Assembly: GCA_016873895.1 (NCBI GenBank)
Contig: VGVV01000008.1
Span: 1 to 64,000 of the forward strand
Direction: 5' to 3'
Length of the DNA: 64,000 nt
Source of the DNA: Ignavibacteria bacterium
GTDB lineage: Bacteria > Bacteroidota > Ignavibacteria > Kapaibacteriales > Kapaibacteriaceae
Positions within the stretch are counted from its first letter, which is position 1, and every line of letters begins with the position of its first letter. Below are positions 43,429-52,122 of this stretch, piece by piece. Under the pieces are notes generated by a model. It saw only the letters and a program-made list of their open reading frames with translations, did not search any database and was not told where the DNA came from. Made by a program: the position numbers and the translations under genes.

Positions 43429-43460
43429 GTACCCTGTACCTCGTACCTAGTACCTCAGCC
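43429..43460 (+). repeat. Heptanucleotide array, GTACCTA family
   Basis: Four units GTACCCT, GTACCTC, GTACCTA, GTACCTC between the terminator and the convergent DUF11 gene. It is the same family as the arrays around the four-helix-bundle gene, but no such gene is next to it here. Confidence 0.8.
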
Positions 43461-43467
43461 TTCCCTC

Positions 43468-46400
43468 CTACCTCACAATCCGTAACGGACTACTGAGGAT
43501 ACCAGTTGGAGTGCGCACCGAGACTACGTAGGAACCAGCTGGTAGATGAGAAACATCTGCATGGATTACGTGGTTGCCAGCATCGAGCATCGATGAAAGC
43601 AGAGTTGCCACAGTATTGCCCTGCAGGTCTGTGATGACGAGTTCCGCCTGACGCACCAGCGATGCTATGCCAAGTGATATCGTTATAGATTCTGTGGCAG
43701 GGTTAGGCATCACATTCTGTACGATGCCTTCAGCAGGTGTGTCATCATTGCCACGTACAGAAGAGATTGGATCGCTAAGGGTGAATGAGCCCCTTGATAG
43801 CACTTCGCCTGCTGCATCGTAGGTTTCAAAATCAAACGGCACTTCTTTAGCCTCAACATTGGCGAGAGTCAGGAACATTGGCTTCACATTGCCTCCAGCT
43901 GCGATGCCAAGTTCGCCTGTAGCTTGAGCACTTAGCACATATGTTGTGCCACCATTAATAATGGCATACGTTGCAGTCTTTGCGGTATGCCCGCTAGGCC
44001 CGGCAGCGAGTATTATTGCTGCTCCCGTCGATGTAACAGTAAATCCTGCTACTGTTTGGTTGTATCCGTTTGCATTGGCGAACGTAAGTGCATATGTCTT
44101 AACATTTGCAGGTTTTGTTGATGCATCACCAGCAATAACATCTGGCTTGTTGTTTGGTACTCTTGCCAGATAGCGAACAGGCTCGCTAAAGGTTGGCGCA
44201 GTAGTAAGAGCATCGGTATATAAGTACCGCACGTCTACTGGGAATTGCATTGCCTTTGACGTGTTGGCAAATGTGAATGCAACTTCGGCATTGCGTCCAG
44301 GTGGACAGTCGAGTGGAATGAACGCGACTTGTCCATTTAACGTGCCATTAATAGATCCAGACTTCAAAGCAGTAAGCCTAACCGATGGTGAGAGTACTTC
44401 GATTCCAACGATCTTTATATCGCTGCTTGTTGGGTTTACAATCGAGAGCTTGCCGTTATCATAGTCAGACATAGTAAATGCTGTTACTGCACTGTCAGCC
44501 TGAACTACCTCACCCTCCGACTTCGTTCCATTTCGCGGAGCAGTAAATGACTTCGCTGCCTGATCCCATGGGGTGAACTTGTACTTGCGGACGAGCGTGT
44601 CGTATACCAAAACATTACACGTAACGCATTTGCAATCAGTGAATGTATACCGAATAGCAAAGACTAACGTGTCGCGACAAAGTGGGCCAGTTGGTACTGC
44701 GGGGAAGATCATGTTGAGTTGCATGCCAGCCCCTTGCATGAAGCTAAGGCATTCGCCAGGACCCCAGCTTGCTTCGCGGCTGAAGATCTGCAGAGTTACC
44801 GGTCCTGGTGCCAGCGAAGGAGTTAGTGTACCAGAGTTGATATCGCCGAACGAACGTTCCCAGGCACCTATGCTTGTTCCGCATACGCGTCTGCGCTGAA
44901 CGCTTACGAGTGTAGCCGTAACCTGCTTAATTGGTGCAGGACCAGCCATCAGGTTTGTTGTAAGGCTAACGTTGCCAGCATTGTTGTATACGATATTCTT
45001 CTTCGTAACCCGACGAATGAACTCGTTGCAACAATCATCACTTGAGCTGCCACCACAAGGAGGTAGGTCGCGAATGATACTATCCTTACAGATCTCTGCT
45101 CCGTTTGGCCCAATCACAGAATAATAGATCGTAATCACGGACGAGACCGGCGGAAGGTCTGTAAATGTCGTTGTGATTGTAAATGTACCTGATGTGATAG
45201 GGAAGGATGCTGGTGCAAATGAACCTTGTGGAGAGCTCAGCGTAAGCACTGCAGTTGGTGTGGTTGTGTAGTTGCCATTGATGCTTATCGTGTATTGCTG
45301 GTTGCCATCCGGGTCTTTACCCGCGCAGTCTACCTTAATACCCAGATTGCCAAGGCATCCCTGATCCTTGATTGTAACACATGCTAGATTGGATTCCAGC
45401 ATGCCCACCGGAATATCCTGTGTGATGGTGCTTGACAGGAGGTGGCGAACTGCACCGCTTGCAACAAATGAGTTACATGCTATCTGATTTATTTGTGCAG
45501 CTGCAGCCGTTGATGCAGTGAAATCGATGACGGCTGGTGTTGACGATCCAATAGCGTTTGAAGAGAAACCAAAAGCAAGATTTTGGGATCCGATTGGCAT
45601 CCCCAAGCCCCAGGTACCATTGGAGCCGCACGATGCAGCAAACATGCCTGCAGGTGCTCCTACAGGAGTGAGGTTGGTAAGTGTAGCAAAACCAGCTGCA
45701 CTATTCGTGTACGGTGAATACGGATGGCTTGCTGATATAAATGATGCGTAGTTGACATCGAACAAGCTACCACGGCTCGTACATGGTCCGATGGCGAGTT
45801 TATCTGGTAAGGTTACATCATCAATTGGCAGCAAGTCGGCAAAGGTGACATATCGCAGCGCAACATTCCCAGAAGGAATGACTAAGCGCAGCCTATAGTC
45901 TACGTTGCCTCCAGCTCCAGTAGTCGCAGCTGTTGAGAACGAACCCGAGCCGGAGCTTCGTACACCTTTCGTTAACGTAAAGCCCGATACGCCAACCACT
46001 GTCACAAGATCTGTATTCGATGTAACACTTGCCGGCAACGTGCCACCATTGAGCGTATACAGATTCGGAACATTACCTAACGCTGACGTGTCAACAACCT
46101 TTACATCGAACTCCACAAAGTAGAATGGTATGCCAGAGGTGCCATACATGCCACAATTAGGATAGAAGATTGTCTGACACGACGCTGGTATTGTAGGGAG
46201 CGTAGCTGTTACAGTGTTGTTGGCAATATTATACGTAAGATTTACACCCGACCAGTTCGATGTTGTCTGGCAAGGGGCGGCCCAGTTCGTAGAAGTGTAA
46301 TACGAGGGGTTACCGACGTATTCAAGGTTTGCATTCAGCTGATCCGTGATGGTACTGCCAGTGAGCGGCTGTCCACCGATGTTTTGAACACGCAAACGAT

Positions 46401-47775
46401 ATCGGAAGATTGAGCCTGGTGTGTAGTTCACCTGCTTGTTACAGACTTCCTTCCAGACACAGGCTTTGGGCGATGGCGCATCAACAACGAATGGAGCACA
46501 CGAGGTTACCGGAGGAATGCCTGGTATTGTAAGCATTGCGCAATTAGTAATCGTAGATCCAACCGCAGCCGTCAACGGTATCGTGAAGTTGATCTCGAAA
46601 TACACGCACTGGCCGGGATTCAATGTGCCAGTGGTTGTTGCTGTAACATTGTTACCAACAAGTGTCACATTCAGGATTGGTGATGAAGCGCCAAGTGTTA
46701 CGCCAGTGAGTGTTGCTGGCACATTGTCGGTAACAGTATAGTTTGTAAGAGGTGTGTTGCCGTTATTGCAAACCCAGATAACATACTTGCCTTGACATCC
46801 TGGCTGGCGGTTTGTGTAGGCAAATTTGGATATCGTACCCTTAACGATGTTCTTGATCTCAACACATGTTTGCTGTGTTGTGTCGGCTGTAGGACCACAT
46901 GGTATCTGAGAGCTACCTAGAGTTCCGGCAAGAGTTGCCTGATTTGTAATCTGGGATCCAGTCGGGAAGATCGCCCGAGGATACAGAACAGTAAACGTAC
47001 AACATGTTGTGTTATACTGGGGCAGAGCCGACATGTTGCCAACATTCCATGTTACAGTTTGGCCAACCTGTGTAGCCCCGCACGTGGATGACTGCAGAAC
47101 TGCACCAATTGGCAATACGTCTGTAACAACGGCATTAACGAGATTAAGTTGGCCTGTGTTGCCAACATCCTTGTATACGCAGAGTTGGTATTTGATAACA
47201 GAGTCTGCGGTTGCATACGGACAGGAGCCCCCTTGCCATGCAGCATTCGTGACGTATTTATTGATGTGCCATGGATCAACGGCCTTTGCGCGCGTAGATA
47301 GGTACGGTGTGCAAAGATCGACGGTCTTGCCATTTATAGTACCTACAAGACAGGCCCGATTACGCGCTGTAGTGCCTGGACATGTTATACCGTTTGGAAA
47401 CCGCACGGTAATCGAAATTGAACCAGCACATCCTGCCGGAACAGTTGTCCAGGCCAGCGAGTATGTGCCCCCTAGTGTACCAACAGTGGGAGACGTTACT
47501 ACAGGCGTTGTTCCTGGAGCCGAATACGTTGCAGCGAGAAACTCGAGACTTGGCGGGAGAATGTCGCTAATCGTAACATTCGTTGCACCAGCCGGTATAG
47601 TAAAGTATATCGAGTAGGAGAACGTCTGTCCCGTATTGATAGCAGTATCGCTCACCACCTTTGTGATCGTGAAGCCATCGGATGTAGCAGAACCCGAAAA
47701 AGGAGGCGCTGATTGGGCAAGTAGCGCACTTGAACATGCAACAAGAATTGCAATCGTAGTAAGGAAACGACGCAT
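43468..47775 (-). CDS. Giant DUF11-domain surface protein with T9SS sorting domain
   Basis: 1435 residues from the ATG at 47775: signal peptide MRRFLTTIAILVACSSALLA, then repeated DUF11-type modules (FSYSIYFTIPAGATNVTISD, YRLRVQNIGGQPLTGSTITD, CNNGNTPLTNYTVTD), each around 110-140 residues, and long Ig-like regions with paired cysteines. The last ~80 residues are a sorting domain (VMPNPATESITISLG ... PAGSYVVSVRTP). DUF11 proteins form stalk-like surface structures. A TAACTTTG box and an AAGGGG ribosome site support the chosen start; 47805 is rejected. Confidence 0.8.
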   Translation of the reverse strand: MRRFLTTIAILVACSSALLAQSAPPFSGSATSDGFTITKVVSDTAINTGQTFSYSIYFTIPAGATNVTISDILPPSLEFLAATYSAPGTTPVVTSPTVGTLGGTYSLAWTTVPAGCAGSISITVRFPNGITCPGTTARNRACLVGTINGKTVDLCTPYLSTRAKAVDPWHINKYVTNAAWQGGSCPYATADSVIKYQLCVYKDVGNTGQLNLVNAVVTDVLPIGAVLQSSTCGATQVGQTVTWNVGNMSALPQYNTTCCTFTVLYPRAIFPTGSQITNQATLAGTLGSSQIPCGPTADTTQQTCVEIKNIVKGTISKFAYTNRQPGCQGKYVIWVCNNGNTPLTNYTVTDNVPATLTGVTLGASSPILNVTLVGNNVTATTTGTLNPGQCVYFEINFTIPLTAAVGSTITNCAMLTIPGIPPVTSCAPFVVDAPSPKACVWKEVCNKQVNYTPGSIFRYRLRVQNIGGQPLTGSTITDQLNANLEYVGNPSYYTSTNWAAPCQTTSNWSGVNLTYNIANNTVTATLPTIPASCQTIFYPNCGMYGTSGIPFYFVEFDVKVVDTSALGNVPNLYTLNGGTLPASVTSNTDLVTVVGVSGFTLTKGVRSSGSGSFSTAATTGAGGNVDYRLRLVIPSGNVALRYVTFADLLPIDDVTLPDKLAIGPCTSRGSLFDVNYASFISASHPYSPYTNSAAGFATLTNLTPVGAPAGMFAASCGSNGTWGLGMPIGSQNLAFGFSSNAIGSSTPAVIDFTASTAAAAQINQIACNSFVASGAVRHLLSSTITQDIPVGMLESNLACVTIKDQGCLGNLGIKVDCAGKDPDGNQQYTISINGNYTTTPTAVLTLSSPQGSFAPASFPITSGTFTITTTFTDLPPVSSVITIYYSVIGPNGAEICKDSIIRDLPPCGGSSSDDCCNEFIRRVTKKNIVYNNAGNVSLTTNLMAGPAPIKQVTATLVSVQRRRVCGTSIGAWERSFGDINSGTLTPSLAPGPVTLQIFSREASWGPGECLSFMQGAGMQLNMIFPAVPTGPLCRDTLVFAIRYTFTDCKCVTCNVLVYDTLVRKYKFTPWDQAAKSFTAPRNGTKSEGEVVQADSAVTAFTMSDYDNGKLSIVNPTSSDIKIVGIEVLSPSVRLTALKSGSINGTLNGQVAFIPLDCPPGRNAEVAFTFANTSKAMQFPVDVRYLYTDALTTAPTFSEPVRYLARVPNNKPDVIAGDASTKPANVKTYALTFANANGYNQTVAGFTVTSTGAAIILAAGPSGHTAKTATYAIINGGTTYVLSAQATGELGIAAGGNVKPMFLTLANVEAKEVPFDFETYDAAGEVLSRGSFTLSDPISSVRGNDDTPAEGIVQNVMPNPATESITISLGIASLVRQAELVITDLQGNTVATLLSSMLDAGNHVIHADVSHLPAGSYVVSVRTPTGILSSPLRIVR

Positions 47776-47781
47776 AGGTAA

Positions 47782-47831
47782 CCCCTTGAAAAATACTTTT
47801 ACCAAAGTTACAAGAATACCCGGACAATCAA
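47782..47831 (-). promoter_or_regulatory. Promoter and ribosome binding site of the DUF11 gene
   Basis: On the minus strand TTG (47831-47829), an 18-base spacer, TAACTTTG (47810-47803), and AAGGGG (47787-47782) six bases before the ATG at 47775. Confidence 0.6.
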
Positions 47832-47841
47832 TGGGGGGTGT

Positions 47842-48402
47842 TTAGCGATGACGGCGTCTAACGGATGTCCCTCGGCCGCGCGTGCATGTTACTCTGCCAG
47901 TTCTCGGCGGTGAGTTGCGCTCTTTAATAATCTCAAATGTGTCGAGATCAAACATATACCCATGGTCGTACGTATCTCGGTAGATAGCTCTGATTGCCTT
48001 GCCAAATGGTCCTCGAAGTACGCTGTTTTTCTTGTTGCGCAAGACGAAGTCTTTGAGAAATGATGTTACCTCTACAAGCCAGTATGTAGGCGGCATAGTA
48101 CTGGTTATGTCATCGGGCAATTCCAGTACACGAAATCGCTCCTCTCCAAACAAACCCACAACAAAGATTGGTGATGGGTATCGTCGCTCGTGTTCAAACC
48201 AAAGATGTGGTCTAAATGCCAGGCGCTTGCGTAGCTCATTCTGATGCGCAATCTCTCAGGCGTCTACAAATGCCTGATGTGCTGTATGGGCGAGGGCCAG
48301 ATCTACATCTTTACTATCGAAAAGCTCGCATGATCTGAGTCGCCGGCGAAACTCCTCATGTGGAATGCTTCCAGCAAGTACTCCATCAAATCGCCGTGCC
48401 AT
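47842..48402 (-). pseudogene. Hypothetical gene interrupted by an in-frame TGA
   Basis: From ATG 48402 the frame reads MARRFDGVLAGSIPHEEF and stays coding-like to codon 48, where TGA (48258-48256) occurs; the same frame continues without a break as EIAHQNELRKRLAFRPHLWF to TAA at 47842, 187 codons in all. A Trp codon changed to TGA would explain this. Other genes here end with TGA, so recoding is unlikely. The basic C-terminus (TCTRGRGTSVRRRHR) and lack of signal peptide suggest a cytoplasmic protein. Family not recognised. Confidence 0.5.
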
Positions 48403-48412
48403 CGCTGTACCT

Positions 48413-48446
48413 CAAAAATAAAAGGCATCCGCAACACGCAGATGCC
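48413..48446 (-). terminator. Minus-strand terminator
   Basis: On the minus strand GGCATC (48446-48441) pairs with GATGCC (48429-48424), followed by TTTTATTTTTG. It would end transcripts from the genes at 48.5-50.8 kb before the 48402 gene. Between 48447 and 48553 an unassigned frame ending NVTVGSKKWIAKAKKR is open but has no good start. Confidence 0.6.
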
Positions 48447-48553
48447 CTCAAAAATACGGTCATAGCTAGGCAAAGCCTATCGCTTCTTAGCTTTTGCAAT
48501 CCACTTCTTACTACCCACCGTTACATTGATGAGTGGTAAATTTAGACCAGGGC

Positions 48554-48961
48554 TCACGAATAATTCGTCGTCGCCACAGGTGTGGACGTAGGTAGACCAT
48601 CAGCTATGGAGTTGGCGCCCGATTTTAGACGCTTGTCTAGCTTATTGAACTCCTTGGTAGTGGCGTCGTCGCTACCGCCATCAAAGTAATCTATGTAGGC
48701 AACATACTTATCGTTCATAAATACGTACATCCGAGGGTGACCGTCGGTTCTGCCACGTAGGTACAGCATCACGCCATCGCCATCTTTAGATACGTCTATA
48801 TCGTACTCACTACCCTCGAAATACTTAGCAACCGAGGCCTTGAACGTGGCTAGGCTGCTACCGAATGATAGCTTTGCATCCTTGCAGGGGTTGAAGTCCT
48901 GTGTCTGCTGTGTGTAGGCTGTCTGGAATGCCAGCAGCAGTGATAATAGAATCGTCCTCAT
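48554..48961 (-). CDS. Small secreted protein of unknown function
   Basis: 135 residues from the ATG giving signal peptide MRTILLSLLLAFQTAYTQ. The mature part holds a single cysteine and a mixed fold (DGDGVMLYLRGRTDGHPRMY, then VFMNDKYVAYIDYFDGG). The start overlaps the stop of the upstream Cys-rich gene (ATGA). An alternative frame downstream (to about 48480) has coding-like sequence, so the true C-terminus may be lost to a frameshift. No family recognised. Confidence 0.5.
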   Translation of the reverse strand: MRTILLSLLLAFQTAYTQQTQDFNPCKDAKLSFGSSLATFKASVAKYFEGSEYDIDVSKDGDGVMLYLRGRTDGHPRMYVFMNDKYVAYIDYFDGGSDDATTKEFNKLDKRLKSGANSIADGLPTSTPVATTNYS

Positions 48962-49140
48962 CCCTTCTCTCCCTTTGATAATGTTGGAATGCAATACTCG
49001 CACTTCTTCTTCTTGGAATCCCACGGAATCTCGATGAACCGTGCGATATATTTATTACCTATTGGCTGCTCTAGGTAACGCCTGCACTCAGCCTTCTTCG
49101 GGCAGTTCTTACCCGAACAGAATGTCATGTCATAGTTCAC
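48958..49140 (-). CDS. Small cysteine-rich protein, possible zinc-binding
   Basis: 60 residues, MNYDMTFCSGKNCPKKAEC at the start and KKKKCEYCIPTLSKG near the end. Five cysteines (two in a CxxC) arranged in two groups suggest a small metal-binding knuckle. No signal peptide. It overlaps the following secreted-protein gene by four bases. Family not recognised. Confidence 0.45.
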   Translation of the reverse strand: MNYDMTFCSGKNCPKKAECRRYLEQPIGNKYIARFIEIPWDSKKKKCEYCIPTLSKGEKG

Positions 49141-49145
49141 GGTAG

Positions 49146-49327
49146 CTACACCTGTCTTTCGCGTGGAGCCTTGCTTGCATTAAGTTCTTTGTCTGCTCGA
49201 TTGCACTCCTCAGCTATGCGCTTGGCATGGTGCTCACCTGCTACATCCCACGCCCTGATAAAGCCATCGCTGTTACGCCTGACTGCATGGAGCCCGTCGA
49301 TACCGTAGGGTATAGCCGTGTATGCCT
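49146..49327 (-). pseudogene. C-terminal remnant of an unidentified gene
   Basis: A minus-strand frame with coding character, QEEAYTAIPYGIDGLHAV then RAWDVAGEHHAKRIAEECNR, ends at TAG (49148-49146). The frame is open upstream only to a TAA near 49356 and contains no usable start codon, so the 5' part appears lost where it meets the von Willebrand gene. Confidence 0.35.
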
Positions 49328-49342
49328 CCTCCTGAACGTACG

Positions 49343-50752
49343 CTAGTGGCCTGGTTTACAGTATTCATCACTGGCAAACTTGACAGCAAAGTCTGTGTAG
49401 ACCTTTTCCAACTCTTCTCCGGTTGTAATCTGGTATACTTTACCCGTTGGTGCAGCGGCTACAAACTTTTTCATGTTTTCAATGCCAGCAGCCTCTGTTA
49501 CGTTGTTGGTAAATCCACGAGCAATAAGGTACAGGGGTATGTTGGCTTGCCTGATTGCACTCAACACTGGTGCAGAAACAGTAGGATACTCATTGTTTAT
49601 TCCATCAGTCAGCGCCACGATTGCTTTCTTGGCTCGGGCATGCATAGAAAGCTTCTGAAGTCCCACAATCAATGCCCTGTGAAAGGCCGTTGCGCCATCC
49701 GCTATGAGTCCGTCAGCTGCCCGGCCTATAATGGCAGTATCCGCAGTCCAATCGTCAGAAATCTCAACAATGCTATTAAACTAAATCAGGCACAGACTGT
49801 AGACTGGATTGAGCTTGCGCATAAATGAATGGATGGACGGATGATTTGAGAGCGTCGATGCGCTGAACGAGTTTCTTGCCGCAGTTGATAGGTTGATTCA
49901 TACTGCCTGAGACATCTACAATCAGACAGACAGAGACATTCTCGGAGCGAGCGGAGTCACAAACCAGAGAATCCGCACAGATAAACTTGCCATCAGCAAC
50001 TATCCCCAATTGCTCCTTGGAGACCAATTCATTTACACTGCCACCGATTGCTGTCGTATCTAAGCGCACAATAGATGCATCTACACGTATCTCAACGATT
50101 TCATTACCAACTTTGATTGGCTCTGCCCCGCAAATGTTAACATCCTTCTCAATGATCTCCTCGATAACCACAGTGAGTTCGCCGCAGTTGTCTTCATAGC
50201 GCGGAAGGACAGTACCTTGGGAAATGTTGTAGGTTAATTCAAAATCTCCATACGCAGGGGCTCTCCCGTACCTGCCATAACAACTTGGTAGCGGTGGAAC
50301 GTCTTGTCGATTGTCATTGCAGGCAACGGTTCGCCGTTCAACCGAAATCCGAGGTACTTGCGAAAGCTTAACTCAAGTATTGGATTTACTCCGAATCCTA
50401 CCGGTGGGAACGAGTAGACCGTTGAATCGCCAACCCAGTTTGGGATCTCTACGAATGGGGCTCCCAGGATTGTTTTTGGTGGCCACCGGTACGCATCGAT
50501 TTCTTGTTGTGGTACGTCATAGACCCAGACGGCATCAACTCCATGGCAATCAGGAAATTGTGGCCACTGCGAGTATGTGCCGCTTACGGTTAATCGGTAG
50601 CGAGCATCGGACCTTGTTATCGGTGAATTGACAACTCCTGCATTGCGAGCTGAAAGCTTGAGCGTTGCAGGAAACTGTGCCATTGCTTGTTGATAGAGAG
50701 CAAGCAAGCAAGCAGTACTTGTGTTATGGCGAATACAAGTGGTCTTAGTCAC
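49343..50752 (-). pseudogene. Secreted von Willebrand factor A domain protein with two frameshifts
   Basis: Three consecutive minus-strand frames form one protein. Part one (50752 to about 50257) has a signal peptide (ACLLALYQQAMAQ) and a beta domain. Near a CCCC run at 50257 it shifts to part two (YGDFELTYNISQGTVLPRYE ... CLIVDVSGSMNQ), which ends at a stop at 49776. Part three resumes with FNSIVEISDDWTADTAIIG, HRALIVGLQKL and VALTDGINNEYP to 49343. The MIDAS motif DVSGS and the downstream TDG are split between parts two and three. Either a decaying gene or base-calling indels. Confidence 0.65.
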
Positions 50753-50940
50753 ATGGTAACATCGGTGTAAGAGCTAAAAAATATGTTCTACATCACTGTC
50801 TACGTTAGTAGAACTCTTGCAAAGCGCATGCCACATTTGAAGGTGGGGGCTCTCTCGGATTCATCTTGATGCGTAAGTTTGACCTCCTGAGTTAATCACG
50901 CGAGCATCCGCAGTATCAATCAAACAGTTGGATTAACCAC

Positions 50941-52122
50941 TTGCGCGTTTTCGATAGAGTACATGCTGCGATAGCACGAGCTACATCGTCTGGAGCGGTT
51001 ATTCCAGAGATAGATGGACTGCGATTCATCGCAATTGCAGCCGTGGTGGTTTTCCACATAGGTGGACGCTACTTTGAGCAGCCTCCTGTTCCATTTTGGC
51101 AACCAGACGGTGGCGGAATCACGGAATGGTACGTCTATGCTGGTTTCTTCGGTGTGCAGCTTTTCTTTGTGATCAGTGGATTTGTGCTCGCCCTGCCATT
51201 TGCACAGGCAGAACTTGCCGCAGGCAGGCCAGTCAAGCTCAGAACATATTTCCTGCGACGCGTAACGCGACTACACCCACCGTATCTGATCTGCCTAGGT
51301 GTTTGCCTACTGTCGTGGCTGTTTATCGATCGCCGAGGCAGTGTGGCCGAATTCAGCAAGTACGTTGAACACTTAGTTGCTCATGCATTTTATGTGCACG
51401 GATTTATCTACGGGCATTTCGGTATGCCTGGGTTCTTCTCGCTAAACAACGTGATGTGGTCTTTAGAGGTAGAAGTTCAGTTTTATCTCATAGCACCGAT
51501 ACTTGCCACAATCTTTCGAATACGACAGCACGAGCTTCGTCGAACGATAATGATCCTTACAATTATCGGAGTGCATACTGTTATTGCACTCATTCCTCGA
51601 GAGCCCATAGCGTTTACCGTTATCCCATCCCTGTACTACTTTTTGTTAGGGTTTCTTTTCGTTGATGTCTACCTCGTAGACTGGAAAAGCAAGCCCCCTT
51701 CCAAGAGTTATTCGTGGGACGTGATTGGTTTCGCGAGTTGGTTACTCATTCCACTTATGTTAGCACAGAGCCATTTCCGTGATCTCTACTCGATGGCGCT
51801 GATCTTTCTTGCATATGTGGCAGCGTTTCGAGGTGTGCTCCTGGGACGGTTCTTTGCAAACCGCTGGATTGTTGGATTAGGGGGCATGTGTTACACGATC
51901 TATCTCTACCACACGCTCCTGCTTGGAGCATTGCACGAGTTTTGGAATACTATCCTGTTTGGGTACGACATTCCAACGGACGTCTCGAGCATACTCGTGC
52001 AAATCGCTGTTGTAGGTATTTCGGTTGTGCCGCCATCAGCGCTGCTGTTTATTGCCTTCGAGAAGCCGTTTATGAAGAGCAGACGTAAGCAGGCTGAGCA
52101 AACGAAGACTATTGCTTCGTAA
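50941..52122 (+). CDS. Acyltransferase family 3 (OafA/YrhL-like) membrane protein
   Basis: 393 residues with about ten transmembrane helices. The family signature EIDGLRFIAIAAVVVFHIGG (about 23-42) contains the conserved catalytic His, and FLRRVTRLHPPYLICL (about 103-118) is the second conserved block. These enzymes O-acylate surface polysaccharides or lipids. The start is a TTG at 50941, the only initiator in this frame upstream of the signature. The 3' end overlaps the convergent TonB-receptor gene by 14 bases. Confidence 0.85.
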   Translation: MRVFDRVHAAIARATSSGAVIPEIDGLRFIAIAAVVVFHIGGRYFEQPPVPFWQPDGGGITEWYVYAGFFGVQLFFVISGFVLALPFAQAELAAGRPVKLRTYFLRRVTRLHPPYLICLGVCLLSWLFIDRRGSVAEFSKYVEHLVAHAFYVHGFIYGHFGMPGFFSLNNVMWSLEVEVQFYLIAPILATIFRIRQHELRRTIMILTIIGVHTVIALIPREPIAFTVIPSLYYFLLGFLFVDVYLVDWKSKPPSKSYSWDVIGFASWLLIPLMLAQSHFRDLYSMALIFLAYVAAFRGVLLGRFFANRWIVGLGGMCYTIYLYHTLLLGALHEFWNTILFGYDIPTDVSSILVQIAVVGISVVPPSALLFIAFEKPFMKSRRKQAEQTKTIAS

